From an uncultured bacterium (lineage in GTDB: Bacteria; Krumholzibacteriota; Krumholzibacteriia; LZORAL124-64-63): a stretch of DNA of 64,000 bases. Location: the NCBI GenBank assembly GCA_937864225.1, contig CALMJK010000009.1, forward strand, positions 45,646 to 109,645, written 5' to 3'. Under the pieces are notes generated by a model. It was not told the DNA's origin, did no database searches, and saw only the letters and a list, made by a program, of their open reading frames with translations. A program made the position numbers and the translations under genes. Shown piece by piece: positions 37,814-46,653 of this stretch (positions are counted from its first letter, which is position 1; the number at the start of each line of letters is the position of its first letter).

Positions 37814-39154
37814 TCAGAAATTGAAATGGTCCTCGAACTGGAAGACGTTTTCCCCCTCGCGGGTGCGGGCGCATTCGAAGCGCAGGTTCAGGGAGGAAAG
37901 GTTCATGTGCGCGCCGGCGCCCCAGCTCATCAGGGGAGAGCCCGGCGAGCCGCCGTCGTACCAGGCGTCGCCCGCGTCCCAGAACAGGTGGACGCCGATC
38001 CCGATCACGTGGCCCTCGCTGGAGATGGGCATGAGGAACAGCGGCCAGCGGTACTCGGCGCTCAGCAGCCAGCCCTCCTCGCCCTCGAGCGACGCGTAGC
38101 GGTAGCCGCGGATGGTCTCGGGGCCGCCCCACCAGAGGCGGTCCTCCAGCGGCACGGCGTTGCTGACCCGGCGACCCCAGGCGCGCAGGGCGAGCACCTT
38201 GTGCAGCGGCATCGGCACGAACTGGCGCAGGTCGCCGATCACCTCGGAGTAGGAGTCGAAGCCGTCGCTGATCGCGCGCCTGGCGATGATGCGATGCCAC
38301 GCGCCGCCCGTCGGGTAGAACTCGAGATCGCGCGTGTCGCGGCCGAGCGTGAGCCCGAGCGTGAAGCGGTTGCGCCAGCCGTGCGTCCAGAGCAGGTCCG
38401 CCGCGAGATCGTCGCCCCGGTCCGGCGCGTGCTCCACGACATCGCTGTGCTGTCGGAAACCCATGAACGTTCCCGCCGCGTCCAGGTAGAGCGAGCCCGG
38501 CAGCAGGGCCCGCAGATGCCCCCCCGCGTCCCAGGTCGTGTACTTGGTCGGCCGGTACACGAACTCGGCCCGCTCCCACCCCGCGCCCAGGCCGCCCGCG
38601 AGCCACGACCGGTTCGCGAGCCAGGGACGCTCCCACGACGCGCGCGCGCCCAGCACGCGGATCGCGGTCGCCTCGGCGGCGATCTTCTCGCCGCGACCCC
38701 GGAAGTTGCCCTCCTGGACGCGCCCCCCGAGCCGGTACTTGTGCCGTCGCGAGTAGTCGATGAGAGGGTACCAGTGGAGGGTCTGCTCTTCCTCGACCGT
38801 GATCGTGACCATGACCACGACGGTGCCGTCCGCGTCCTCTTCCTCCTCGAGCTCGATGTCGACGAAGGCGAAGGCCCCCAGGTCCTCGAGGCGATCCCAG
38901 GCCAGCTCGACCTTCTTCGGCGCGAACGGCTCGCCCGCGGCGAAGCCCAGCTCGCGCAGAATGACGGCGGCGGCGGTGCGCGTGTTGCCCGCGACCTCGA
39001 TGGAGCCGAAAACGCGCGCCGGCGGCGCCGTCGCCTGGGTCGCCGCGCTGTCGGGCGGCGCCTGGGCGGCGCAGGGCGCGGCGCCGAGCGACCCCAGGCA
39101 GGCCAGCAGGAGGGCGCTCGTCGCGGCCAGACGCGGAGGGATGAGAGGGGTCAT
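37814..39154 (-). CDS. Omp85/BamA-like outer-membrane protein with one POTRA domain
   Basis: A 446-residue protein: signal peptide (LLLACLGSLGAAPCAAQA), one POTRA domain at about residues 45-120 (RVFGSIEVAGNTRTAAAVIL ... DLGAFAFVDIELEEEED), then a C-terminal barrel with WWGGPETIRGYRYASLEGEE (the conserved loop region) and a terminal phenylalanine (HFNF), as needed for outer-membrane insertion. BamA itself has about 800 residues and five POTRA domains, so this is a shorter paralogue whose client is unknown. The POTRA domain ends in an unusual acidic run. ATG 39154 is preceded by AGCGAGG. Confidence 0.85.
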   Translation of the reverse strand: MTPLIPPRLAATSALLLACLGSLGAAPCAAQAPPDSAATQATAPPARVFGSIEVAGNTRTAAAVILRELGFAAGEPFAPKKVELAWDRLEDLGAFAFVDIELEEEEDADGTVVVMVTITVEEEQTLHWYPLIDYSRRHKYRLGGRVQEGNFRGRGEKIAAEATAIRVLGARASWERPWLANRSWLAGGLGAGWERAEFVYRPTKYTTWDAGGHLRALLPGSLYLDAAGTFMGFRQHSDVVEHAPDRGDDLAADLLWTHGWRNRFTLGLTLGRDTRDLEFYPTGGAWHRIIARRAISDGFDSYSEVIGDLRQFVPMPLHKVLALRAWGRRVSNAVPLEDRLWWGGPETIRGYRYASLEGEEGWLLSAEYRWPLFLMPISSEGHVIGIGVHLFWDAGDAWYDGGSPGSPLMSWGAGAHMNLSSLNLRFECARTREGENVFQFEDHFNF

Positions 39155-39243
39155 GCGGACCTCGCTCCTGCGCGACGGCGGGGGAAAACTCCGTACGAAA
39201 CGCCATTTAACACGTGGCTCGGCGCGCTGTCCAGCGGGGAGGG

Positions 39244-39915
39244 TCAGGAACCGAGGGCGCTGGCCGTGACCTCGGCGGGCCTGGGAGCGGGCGCGCGTGC
39301 GAATCCGTCCGGCGCGAACGCCACGCACTGCACGCCGAACTCTTCCCAGCCGGCCGCGAGGTCCACGGGTCCGAGCGAAGCGAGCAGCCGCAGGGCCTCG
39401 TCCGCGTCGGCGGCCGCGACGAGCCGCGTCTCGAGCCGGGCCTGGACGAGCGCACCGAGCAACCGGCGCACGAAACCCTCGCCGGCCGTCTCGGCGTGCT
39501 GCAGGAAGGCCTCGTAGAAGCACGAGGGGGCGACGATGCGGAAGGCGCACGAGCCGCGGGCCGTGGTGCCGCCCGGCAGGCGCAGCGGCGAGACCTCGCC
39601 CCACCGGCAGGCCAGGACCGAGCGGGTGTCGAGCATGAACAGGCGCGCTTCGGGCGGAATCGCGGCGGGCTGCGACCCCACGGGCAGCAGGTGCGCGCCC
39701 TCCAGCCAGACCCGGCGCGGGGCGCCGTCCTGCACCAGCAAGGCCGTCTGCCCGGCGCGCAATTGCAGCAGGAGCGAGGCGTCGGCGAAGGAGCGCAGGT
39801 CCAAGGGGCCCTGCACGACGCCGTCGCGCGGGTCGAACGACCAGACCACGGGCTCGCGCTCGCCCGGCCCGATTTCCCAGACATCGCCGGTGGTCGTTTC
39901 CTGGCGCGCGTTCAC
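39244..39915 (-). CDS. Unknown protein, possibly SPFH-like
   Basis: A 223-residue soluble protein without signal peptide or membrane helix. It starts at GTG 39915, overlapping the stop of the gene before it (GTGA). The first 110 residues are beta-rich (VWSFDPRDGVVQGPLDLRSF, ALLVQDGAPRRVWLEGAHL) and the rest more helical, ending near VDLAAGWEEFGVQCVAFAPD. This order recalls short SPFH-type proteins in which a beta domain is followed by a helical tail, but similarity is weak. It is translationally coupled to the 179-residue unknown upstream, so the two probably act together. Confidence 0.6.
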   Translation of the reverse strand: MNARQETTTGDVWEIGPGEREPVVWSFDPRDGVVQGPLDLRSFADASLLLQLRAGQTALLVQDGAPRRVWLEGAHLLPVGSQPAAIPPEARLFMLDTRSVLACRWGEVSPLRLPGGTTARGSCAFRIVAPSCFYEAFLQHAETAGEGFVRRLLGALVQARLETRLVAAADADEALRLLASLGPVDLAAGWEEFGVQCVAFAPDGFARAPAPRPAEVTASALGS

Positions 39916-40451
39916 GGCAACCGCCCCTCTCTGTCCATGCCGGCTCCTTCCGCGTCCCAGTCCAGCCCCAGCAGCAGATTGCGGGCCTGCGTGGCCTCGC
40001 CCAGGGCCGCCAGGCCGCGCGAGAGGCGGGCGGCCTCGCGCGTGAACCAGCGCGACGAGCGCGCGTCGCGCGAGAGCGCGCGGGTCAGCGCGCGCGCCTC
40101 CTCGAGCAGCGCCAGCATGCGCAGGTCGATCTCCTCCAGCTCGGAGATGGCGCCGCGGTCGTCGGGCGGCAGGCAGATCTCGCCGCCGCGGTTGAGCCGG
40201 CGGAAGATGCCGCCGATCCGCTCGATCAGCGTGTCGATCGTGTCGTGCTGTTCGTCGGTGATCAGTTGGGGGTGCCGCTCGACCACGCGCAGCAACTGGT
40301 CGCCGCATTCCTTCAGGAGGCAGCCCAGCGCCAGCCGCCAGGCGCGCTCCTCCGCTGCCGCGCCGTCCGTGGCGGCGTAGCTGGCGTAGTCCGGCATGCT
40401 GCGGATGACGCGGGTCAGTTCGGCGAAACCAAGGGTTGCCGCTGCGCTCAT
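39912..40451 (-). CDS. Unknown helical protein
   Basis: A 179-residue protein that appears all-helical and soluble. It is rich in Leu, Ala, Arg and Glu, with phrases RAWRLALGCLLKECGDQLLR and EQHDTIDTLIERIGGIFRRL. No known family is recognised; the size and pattern fit a cytoplasmic helical bundle or adaptor. ATG 40451 is the first plausible start. The stop overlaps the GTG start of the next gene by four bases. Nothing in the neighbourhood reveals the function. Confidence 0.6.
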   Translation of the reverse strand: MSAAATLGFAELTRVIRSMPDYASYAATDGAAAEERAWRLALGCLLKECGDQLLRVVERHPQLITDEQHDTIDTLIERIGGIFRRLNRGGEICLPPDDRGAISELEEIDLRMLALLEEARALTRALSRDARSSRWFTREAARLSRGLAALGEATQARNLLLGLDWDAEGAGMDREGRLP

Positions 40452-40767
40452 GCCCGACCGCTCTCCCCAGTTGTCCGTCCCGTTGCCACGGCCGGCGAGC
40501 CGCCCCGCCGGGGCCCGGCGCGTCAAGACGGGTCGTTGGCCGACTCGATCCCGCAACCGCAAGGAACGTTCCACCGCGACGGGGGCGGCCGGGAAGCGGC
40601 AACGGTGGCCGCCGCCGCCGCTGACCGTTGTCGTTGTTGGACTTGAATCGCGGGGAGATTCCTGCCGGGTCGGCACCGCCGGTGCCCGGCGCGGGGTCGG
40701 ATGTCAAAAGCACCGGCCGCCCCGGCAGAAAGATGCAGATTGCAGGCGGCGGCGGGGCGCCCGGGCC
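40452..40767. other. Intergenic region with GC-rich hairpins, no gene seen
   Basis: A 316-base stretch upstream of the helical unknown and downstream of the FAH-family gene, both on the minus strand. It holds a perfect small hairpin GGCACC-GCC-GGTGCC (40672-40686) that may terminate the FAH-family transcript. No conserved RNA or open frame with codon bias was recognised. Confidence 0.55.
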
Positions 40768-41652
40768 TCAGCGCGCGAGGACCGGGTTGGTCAGGCGGCC
40801 GATGCCCTCGATCTCCACCTCCACGACGTCGCCGGGCCGCAAGAACCGCGGCGGGTCGCGGTAGATGCCGACTCCGCCCGGCGTCCCGGTCGAGATCAGG
40901 TCGCCGGGCAGCAGCGTCATGTGGAGGCTGGCCCACCGGATCAGTTCGTCCACCGGGAAGATCAACTGGCGCGTGTTGCTGCGCTGCCAGCTCTCGCCGT
41001 TGAGGTAGCCCGCGACGGCCAGGCCGTTGGCCAGATCGGGCAGCTCGTCGGGCGTGACGATCCAGGGGCCGCAAGGCCCGCCCGTGTCGATGCTCTTGCC
41101 GCGGAACCACTGCTTGTCCGCGTACTGCGCCTCGCGGTCGGAGACGTCGTTGAAGCACATGTAGCCCGCGATGTGGTCGCGTGCCCGCTCCCGCGGGATC
41201 GCGCGCCCGGCGCGGCCGATGACGACCGCCAGCTCGGCCTCGCCGTCGACCTGCGTCAGGTCGGCGTCGAGCAGGATCGGCCCGGCCGGGGACTGCAGGC
41301 AGGAAGGCGCCTTCGCGAACAGCAACGGCCGGTCGGGCAGCGGCTTGTGCTGCTCCTCGGCGTGGTCGCGGTAGTTCAGCCCGACCGCGATGATCTTGGA
41401 CGGCGCGGGAACGGGCGGCAGCAGCTCCACGCCGGCCAAAGGAAACAGCGCGGTGGCCGGGCGCAGCTCCCCCTGCTGGCTGGCGTCGCGCGCCAGGCGC
41501 GCGACCCGTTGCATGAGAGCCGGCTCGCCGAGCAGCTCGTTCCAGCGCCCCGGCAGCCCGGGATCGGCCGCGCCCAGGTCGAGGCCGATGGCATCGTCCA
41601 GGGCCAGGCCCGGCCGGGCGTCCGATCCGCGGCGGAAGGTGATGAGTTTCAT
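40768..41652 (-). CDS. Fumarylacetoacetate hydrolase family protein
   Basis: A 294-residue metal-dependent enzyme of the FAH fold (fumarylacetoacetases, acylpyruvases, 2-hydroxyhepta-2,4-dienedioate isomerases and oxaloacetate decarboxylases). Motifs: VGLNYRDHAEEQ, the acidic metal ligands in VDGEAELAVVIGRAGR, YMCFNDVSDREAQ, GKSIDTGGPCGPWIVTPDEL and the C-terminal STGTPGGVG. ATG 41652 (MKLITF) is preferred to a TTG three codons upstream because the conserved strand begins there. It stands alone between terminators, so the substrate cannot be inferred from neighbours. Confidence 0.92.
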   Translation of the reverse strand: MKLITFRRGSDARPGLALDDAIGLDLGAADPGLPGRWNELLGEPALMQRVARLARDASQQGELRPATALFPLAGVELLPPVPAPSKIIAVGLNYRDHAEEQHKPLPDRPLLFAKAPSCLQSPAGPILLDADLTQVDGEAELAVVIGRAGRAIPRERARDHIAGYMCFNDVSDREAQYADKQWFRGKSIDTGGPCGPWIVTPDELPDLANGLAVAGYLNGESWQRSNTRQLIFPVDELIRWASLHMTLLPGDLISTGTPGGVGIYRDPPRFLRPGDVVEVEIEGIGRLTNPVLAR

Positions 41653-41668
41653 GCGGGCCAATATAGGA

Positions 41669-41695
41669 AAAGGCCGGGACAGTGTCCCGGCCTTT
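41669..41695 (-). terminator. Intrinsic terminator of the Hsp20 gene
   Basis: AAAGGCCGGGAC and GTCCCGGCCTTT form a 12-bp perfect stem with a three-base loop; on the minus strand it ends in TTTTCC. It lies 19 bases after the Hsp20 stop. Confidence 0.85.
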
Positions 41696-41714
41696 CCCGC
41701 GCGAGAGAGGCAGG

Positions 41715-42137
41715 CTACTTCACCTCGATGCGGCGCGGCAGCGCCTGCGCCGACTTGGGCAGGGTCACCACGAGCACGCCGCGCTCGAGGTGGGCGCTGA
41801 TGCCCGCGGCGTCGACGCCGCGACCGACCGTGAAGGAGCGACGGTACTGCACCCTTCCGGCGCGCTCGTCGCGCAGCGCCTTGAAGCCCTCCGGCATGGC
41901 CGCCGCGCGCTTGGCGCTGATCGTGAGGGTCTGGTCCTCGAGCTCCAGCTCCAGGTCGCCGCGCTCGACGCCCGGCAGATCCATCACGAGGCGATACTCC
42001 TGCGCGCCTTCGAGGATGTCCGCGCGGGGCAAGAGTTGCACGCAGGCATCCTCCTGGCCGGCGTCGGCGGCGACGGCCCCGTATACGTTGTTGAACAGTT
42101 CGTCCAGGCGGCGCAAGGGGATCAGGCTGGTCATCAT
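41715..42137 (-). CDS. Hsp20/alpha-crystallin family small heat shock protein
   Basis: A 140-residue ATP-independent chaperone that holds unfolded proteins. The alpha-crystallin domain runs from about residue 38: YRLVMDLPGVERGDLELELE, YRRSFTVGRGVDAAGISAHL, and the typical GVLVVTLPKS strand near the end. The C-terminal I-x-I/V motif appears as RRIEV. ATG 42137 has AGGAGG eight bases upstream; a second ATG follows directly. No CIRCE element or clear sigma-32 box was found upstream. Confidence 0.94.
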   Translation of the reverse strand: MMTSLIPLRRLDELFNNVYGAVAADAGQEDACVQLLPRADILEGAQEYRLVMDLPGVERGDLELELEDQTLTISAKRAAAMPEGFKALRDERAGRVQYRRSFTVGRGVDAAGISAHLERGVLVVTLPKSAQALPRRIEVK

Positions 42138-42335
42138 GGTTGTTTCCTCCTCTTTGGGCTCCGTTTTCGGTTGCGCTGGCCCGCCGGGGGGCGGGCGCGC
42201 TATCATGCGCTCGGTTTGGGGAGTCGGTCCGGGGGTTGGCCCCCGTCCGGCCCGCGCCCAGGACGTATTCAACACGCGTGCCCGCCGAATGCGCGGCGGC
42301 GAAAATCGTTATAACATGCTAAAAATAAATAATTT
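42138..42335. promoter_or_regulatory. Divergent promoter region
   Basis: About 200 bases between the Hsp20 gene and the outer-membrane protein gene. Its plus-strand end (CGTTATAACATGCTAAAAATAAATAA) is extremely AT-rich for this genome and holds a TATAAC -10 candidate about 20 bases before the ATG; no good -35 box is evident. Confidence 0.4.
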
Positions 42336-44102
42336 ATGAGCAACGCCCCACGGATTCGCCCTCTCCTCCGGGCGCGGGGAAGCGGGGCTCTGTCATGTCA
42401 TTGTGTCTGGCGCGGCGGCCTGTCTGTCATGTTTGTCCTGACGGCCGCCGCGACCGCCCAGCCCTCGGCGGGCGACGGCCGGCCTGCCCGCGACGCGCAC
42501 GCGCCGGTCGTGCGCTGCGTCCGGGTGCTGACGCAGGACGTCTGGACGCCGCAGGAGATCGCGTCGTCGGGTCCTTGGCTGCGCGTGGCGCGCCAGGGCA
42601 TGAATCTCCTGCACGCCAACACGCGCGAGAGCGTGATCCGGCGGGAGCTGCTGGTGTCGCCCGGCGCGCGCGCGCGGCCGGAACTGTTGGGCGAGATGGA
42701 GCGCAACCTGCGCGCGCTGGGCCTGTTCGCGCACGTCGCGGTCACCGCCGAGGACACGGCCGCGGACGGCTCGGTCGCGGTCGTGGTGCGGGCGCGCGAG
42801 GCGTGGACCCTGCGCACGCTCCTGAGCTACGCGCGGTCCTCGGACGGGGAGCAGCGCTGGAGCGCGCTGCTCGAGGACGGCAATTTCTGCGGCGGCGGCA
42901 CGAGCCTGACCATCGGCGCGGGAGAGGACGAGGACCGCACCTGGCGCCGGGCTGGTTGGCGCAGCCCGCGCGTGCGCGGCGGGCCATGGTCGCTGGCCGT
43001 CCAGGCCACGGACCAGAGCGACGGCTTCGACCTCGGACTCCAGGTCGCGCGCCCCTTCCGCGCGCAGGCCGACCCGTGGAGCGTGGAGCTGCAGCTGCGG
43101 CGGCGCGACGCCGAGGTCCGCTGGTACGTGAGCAACGCCAGCGCGGTCGGCGAGGATCCGGCGCGGCCGGTGAGCCTGTACGGCGAGCTGCCGTCGCGCG
43201 AGCAGCAGGCGCGTCTGACCGGACTGCTGCGGGTGGCCGGGCGCGAGGGCGGGCGCCTGTGGCGGCTGGGCGCCGGAATCGAAGTCAGCGACCCCGCCTA
43301 TCGCGCGCCGCAAGCGGGGGTCCTGCTCTCCGACGGGCGCCTCGTGGACGCGGCGGCGTTCGCCGAGGGGGCGCCCACGCTCGCGCGCGACGCGCAGCCG
43401 ATCGTCGAGCCCTTCGTCGCCCTGCAGACGCTCGGCCGCCGTTGGACGACCGGGCGCCGGCTCTTCCAGTACGGCGCCGTGGAGGACGTGCCGCTCGACC
43501 CGGGGCTGCTGCTGCGGGCCGGCTGGTCGTCGCGGGCGCTGGGCGCCGAGCGCGAGGCCGTGCTGCTGGAACTCGGCGCGCTCGACTGGTCGCGCGCCCC
43601 GGGCGGCTTCTGGCTGCTGGACGCGCGCGCGCGCGCCGCCCTTGGCGCCGCCGGGCAGCGCGGGGCCGTCGCCGACCTGACGGCGGGGTGGCTGGGCGAG
43701 GCGCGGGGACTGCACGCGCGCGCCTTCGCGGAGGCCGCGCTGGGCGAGCGGCTGGGCGGGCGCGAGGCGCTGGTGCTGGGCCTGCTGCGCGGCCTGCGCA
43801 GCCTCGACTACGACGGGCAAGCCGGGGATCGCCTGGTGCGGTGGACGGCGGAACTGGGCCGCCCGTTGCCGGCGCAGTTGCTGGGCTTCTGGCAACTGGG
43901 GCTGGCCGCCCACTACGCGGCGGGAGCGGCGTGGTGGCGGGGCGAGACGCGCGGCCTGCGCGACGCCCGCCACGAGGCCGGGATCGGCCTGCGCGTGGGA
44001 GCCAGCCGCGCGGGCCGTGCCGACACGGCGCGCGTGGACCTGACTTGGGACCTGGCCGGTGGCGCGCCCGTCGTGACGGCGGTGACCGGCGGCCTGTTCT
44101 GA
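42336..44102 (+). CDS. POTRA-containing outer-membrane barrel protein
   Basis: A 588-residue protein with an N-terminal hydrophobic stretch (GGLSVMFVLTAAATA), a POTRA-like domain at about residues 55-165 (ESVIRRELLVSPGARARPEL, RNLRALGLFAHVAV) and then roughly 420 residues of amphipathic beta strands ending in phenylalanine (TGGLF), as in Omp85-type barrels. The ATG at 42336 lacks a clear ribosome site and gives about 30 residues before the signal core, so the start is uncertain. It has no obvious partner; lipid, protein or polysaccharide translocation are all possible. Confidence 0.72.
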   Translation: MSNAPRIRPLLRARGSGALSCHCVWRGGLSVMFVLTAAATAQPSAGDGRPARDAHAPVVRCVRVLTQDVWTPQEIASSGPWLRVARQGMNLLHANTRESVIRRELLVSPGARARPELLGEMERNLRALGLFAHVAVTAEDTAADGSVAVVVRAREAWTLRTLLSYARSSDGEQRWSALLEDGNFCGGGTSLTIGAGEDEDRTWRRAGWRSPRVRGGPWSLAVQATDQSDGFDLGLQVARPFRAQADPWSVELQLRRRDAEVRWYVSNASAVGEDPARPVSLYGELPSREQQARLTGLLRVAGREGGRLWRLGAGIEVSDPAYRAPQAGVLLSDGRLVDAAAFAEGAPTLARDAQPIVEPFVALQTLGRRWTTGRRLFQYGAVEDVPLDPGLLLRAGWSSRALGAEREAVLLELGALDWSRAPGGFWLLDARARAALGAAGQRGAVADLTAGWLGEARGLHARAFAEAALGERLGGREALVLGLLRGLRSLDYDGQAGDRLVRWTAELGRPLPAQLLGFWQLGLAAHYAAGAAWWRGETRGLRDARHEAGIGLRVGASRAGRADTARVDLTWDLAGGAPVVTAVTGGLF

Positions 44103-44156
44103 TGTAGCATGGCGCGGCCGTCCGGCGGTGAGCGCCGGCGCTGAGCGGGAGCCGAC

Positions 44157-45668
44157 GTGAACTCACCGCGCACGGTCGCCAGGAACACCCTCTTCCTCAC
44201 GGTCGGTCTCTTCTCCGGCCGCCTGCTGGCCGTCTTCGTGTTCCGGAAGATGGCCGGCACGCTTGGCGCCAGCGGCTTCGGCGTGACGACCCTCGCCATC
44301 GACGTGTCCGCCATCCTGCTGCTCGTGGCCAACTTCGGCCTCGGCACGCTGATCACGCGCGAAATCGCCGGCGCGCGGGTCATGACGCTGCCGGTGATGT
44401 GGGCGGCGCTCAGGATCCGGCTGGGCATGGGCTTGGTCTGCTACGCCGCGCTCCTGGTCTACGCCTGGGGGTCCGGCTTCGGCGCGCTGCAGCGCGACGC
44501 GCTGCTGGTGATGGGGCTGGCCGTCTTCATCGAGGCCTCGGCGATGGCGTGCGACGCCGTCCTGCAAGCGCACGAGATGGTCGAGTGCCAGATGTGGGGG
44601 CAGATCGCCTCGGCCGTGGCCTACTTCGCGCTGGCCATCTGGTGGCTCGACGCCGGCTTCGGCGTGATGGGCGTGGTCTGGGCGAACGTCGCGGGCCGCG
44701 TCGTGCGGCTGCTGGTCATGGTGCCCTTGATGCTCGCGCGCACGGGCCCGTGGATCATGCGGCCGGCGGGCGTCGAGCGGCCGCCGTCCGCCACGCTCAA
44801 GGGGCTGGCGCGTCTGGGCTGGCCGTTCTTTCTCTCGACCACCTTCGGCATCCTCTACTACAAGATCGACATGCCGATCCTGCGCGCCTTCCGCGACGAG
44901 ACCGCGGTCGGCGTGTACGGCCTCGGACACCGGGCCCTGGACATCCTGGCCATGGCGCCCGGACTGTTCGCGACCGCGCTGTTTCCGACCATGGTGCGCA
45001 TCGCGCAGGGGGACCGCGCCGGGTTCGAGCGCATGAGCGAGCGGGCGCTGCGCTATCTGCACCTGTTGGCGCTGCCGCTGACGCTGCTTTTCACGCTCGT
45101 GGCGGGTCCGGTCACGATGTGGCTGGCCGAAGGGGAGACGGGGTTCGTCGATTCGGTGATCGTGTTCCGGATCGTCGTCTGGGGCCTGCCCTTCCTCGCG
45201 GCCGCCAACATCCTCAACCGCATGCTCATCACCGCCGGGCGCGAACGCGACTTCGTGCCCATCGCGCTGGTGTCGCTCGCGCTGAACCTGGCGCTGAACG
45301 TGCTGCTGATTCCGCGTTGGGGCTACTTCGGCTGCAGCGTGGCGGCCGTGGCGACGCAGGCGGCCAGCGCGGCCCTGCACTGGCACTACGTGCGGCGCGC
45401 CGGCCTGCACCTGCCCGTGGCGCGCTCGCTGGTGAACGCGACGGCCGCCCTGGCGGCGGCGTGGCTGGCCGCCGCCGCGCTGGCGCGCCTGGCGGCGCCG
45501 GGCTGGGGAACGACCTGGACCGCGCTGCCGATCGCGGCCGGCTGGACACCGACCCTGACGGTGATCGCGCTCACGGGCGCCCTGTACCTGCCGGCCATGC
45601 TCGCCACGCGCGCCCTGGTGCGGGCCGATTTCCCGGTCATCGCGCAGCTGCTCCGCCGCGGCGAGTGA
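44157..45668 (+). CDS. Polysaccharide flippase (MATE/Wzx-like)
   Basis: A 503-residue membrane protein with about 14 helices, of the oligosaccharidyl-lipid flippase group of the MOP superfamily. It begins ARNTLFLTVGLFSGRLLAVF, a typical Wzx start, and has the mid-protein phrase WPFFLSTTFGILYYKIDMPI and the C-terminal half signature NILNRMLITAGRERDF with ALNLALNVLLIPRWGYFG. It would move undecaprenyl-linked glycans across the inner membrane. GTG 44157 is preceded by GCGGGAG. No glycosyltransferases lie next to it in the window, so the glycan is unknown. Confidence 0.88.
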   Translation: MNSPRTVARNTLFLTVGLFSGRLLAVFVFRKMAGTLGASGFGVTTLAIDVSAILLLVANFGLGTLITREIAGARVMTLPVMWAALRIRLGMGLVCYAALLVYAWGSGFGALQRDALLVMGLAVFIEASAMACDAVLQAHEMVECQMWGQIASAVAYFALAIWWLDAGFGVMGVVWANVAGRVVRLLVMVPLMLARTGPWIMRPAGVERPPSATLKGLARLGWPFFLSTTFGILYYKIDMPILRAFRDETAVGVYGLGHRALDILAMAPGLFATALFPTMVRIAQGDRAGFERMSERALRYLHLLALPLTLLFTLVAGPVTMWLAEGETGFVDSVIVFRIVVWGLPFLAAANILNRMLITAGRERDFVPIALVSLALNLALNVLLIPRWGYFGCSVAAVATQAASAALHWHYVRRAGLHLPVARSLVNATAALAAAWLAAAALARLAAPGWGTTWTALPIAAGWTPTLTVIALTGALYLPAMLATRALVRADFPVIAQLLRRGE

Positions 45669-45681
45669 GAAAGGGAGAGCC

Positions 45682-46530
45682 TTGGATCTCGGCTTGCACG
45701 GCCGGACCGTCGTCGTCACGGGCGCCTCGAGCGGCATCGGGCTCGCGTGCGCCCGGCTGTTGGCGGACGAGGGGTGCAACCTCGTGCTGCAGGGCCGGCG
45801 CGGCCTGGCGCGGCTGGAGGCGTGGATCGAGCGCCGCGGGCTGGGCGAGCGCGCCCTCGCCGCGCGCGCCGACGTGCGCGACGAGACCGAGGTCGAGGCG
45901 CTCTTCGCCGCCGGCGCCGCGCGCTTCGGCCCCCTGCACGGCTGCGTGGCGAGCGCCGGCATCTGGCCGCCGCAGCCGCGTCCGCTGCGCGACGAGGAGC
46001 CGGCGCGCATCGCGGACGTGCTGGCGGTGGACCTGACCGGCGCCATCTGGACCGCCCGCGCGTTTCAGCGGCAGGTGGCCGCGGGACGCGCGCGCGGGTC
46101 GAGCCTCGTCCTGGTCGGCTCCACCGCGGGGCGCTTCGGCGAGGCGGGACACGCCGCCTACGCGGTCGCCAAGGCGGGCCTGCGCGGCCTGATGCTCTCG
46201 TACAAGAACGAGATCGTGCAATGCGATCCGGCCGGCCGCGTCAATCTCGTGGAGCCGGGTTGGACCCTCTCGCCCATGACCGAGGAAGCGCTGGCGGACG
46301 ACGCGCAGGTGACGCAGGTCGTGCGGACCATGGCCCTGCGCCGCATCGCGACGGGGCGCGATGTGGCGGCCGCCTGCGCTTTTTTCCTATCGCCGCGGGC
46401 CTCGGCGCACCTGACCGGCCAGACGCTGACCTGCGCGGGCGGCATGGAAGGGCGCCTGCTCTGGCCGCGCGCGGCGATCGATCCCGAGGCGATCCGGCGG
46501 GCCCTGCGGGCGCAGGAGGGCGGCGAGTGA
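45682..46530 (+). CDS. Short-chain dehydrogenase/reductase
   Basis: A 282-residue Rossmann-fold NAD(P)-dependent oxidoreductase. Cofactor motif TGASSGIG lies at residues 13-20; the alanine-rich ASAGIWPP corresponds to the NAG motif; the catalytic serine is in LVGSTAGRF and the YAVAK motif supplies Tyr and Lys. The C-terminus has LTGQTLTCAGGM. The start is TTG 45682 behind AGGGAG. It follows the flippase gene by 13 bases, so it may modify a sugar or lipid for the same pathway, but this is not shown by the sequence. Confidence 0.92.
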   Translation: MDLGLHGRTVVVTGASSGIGLACARLLADEGCNLVLQGRRGLARLEAWIERRGLGERALAARADVRDETEVEALFAAGAARFGPLHGCVASAGIWPPQPRPLRDEEPARIADVLAVDLTGAIWTARAFQRQVAAGRARGSSLVLVGSTAGRFGEAGHAAYAVAKAGLRGLMLSYKNEIVQCDPAGRVNLVEPGWTLSPMTEEALADDAQVTQVVRTMALRRIATGRDVAAACAFFLSPRASAHLTGQTLTCAGGMEGRLLWPRAAIDPEAIRRALRAQEGGE

Positions 46531-46653
46531 GCGGGCGCCGCCCCGGCAAGTGCGGGTTTGCGACGGCCGGCCGGCCCCGCTAGGATGACGCCGCGGCGGC
46601 CGTCCTGAAGCGATGGACGGGCCGGGCGGGCGTCGCGCGAGGAGGTCTGCGGC

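Noticed and set aside
42138..42335. CIRCE or sigma-32 heat-shock promoter before Hsp20
   Set aside because: TTGAAT and CCCCA-like pieces exist but are about 45 bases apart; no inverted repeat of CIRCE type is present.
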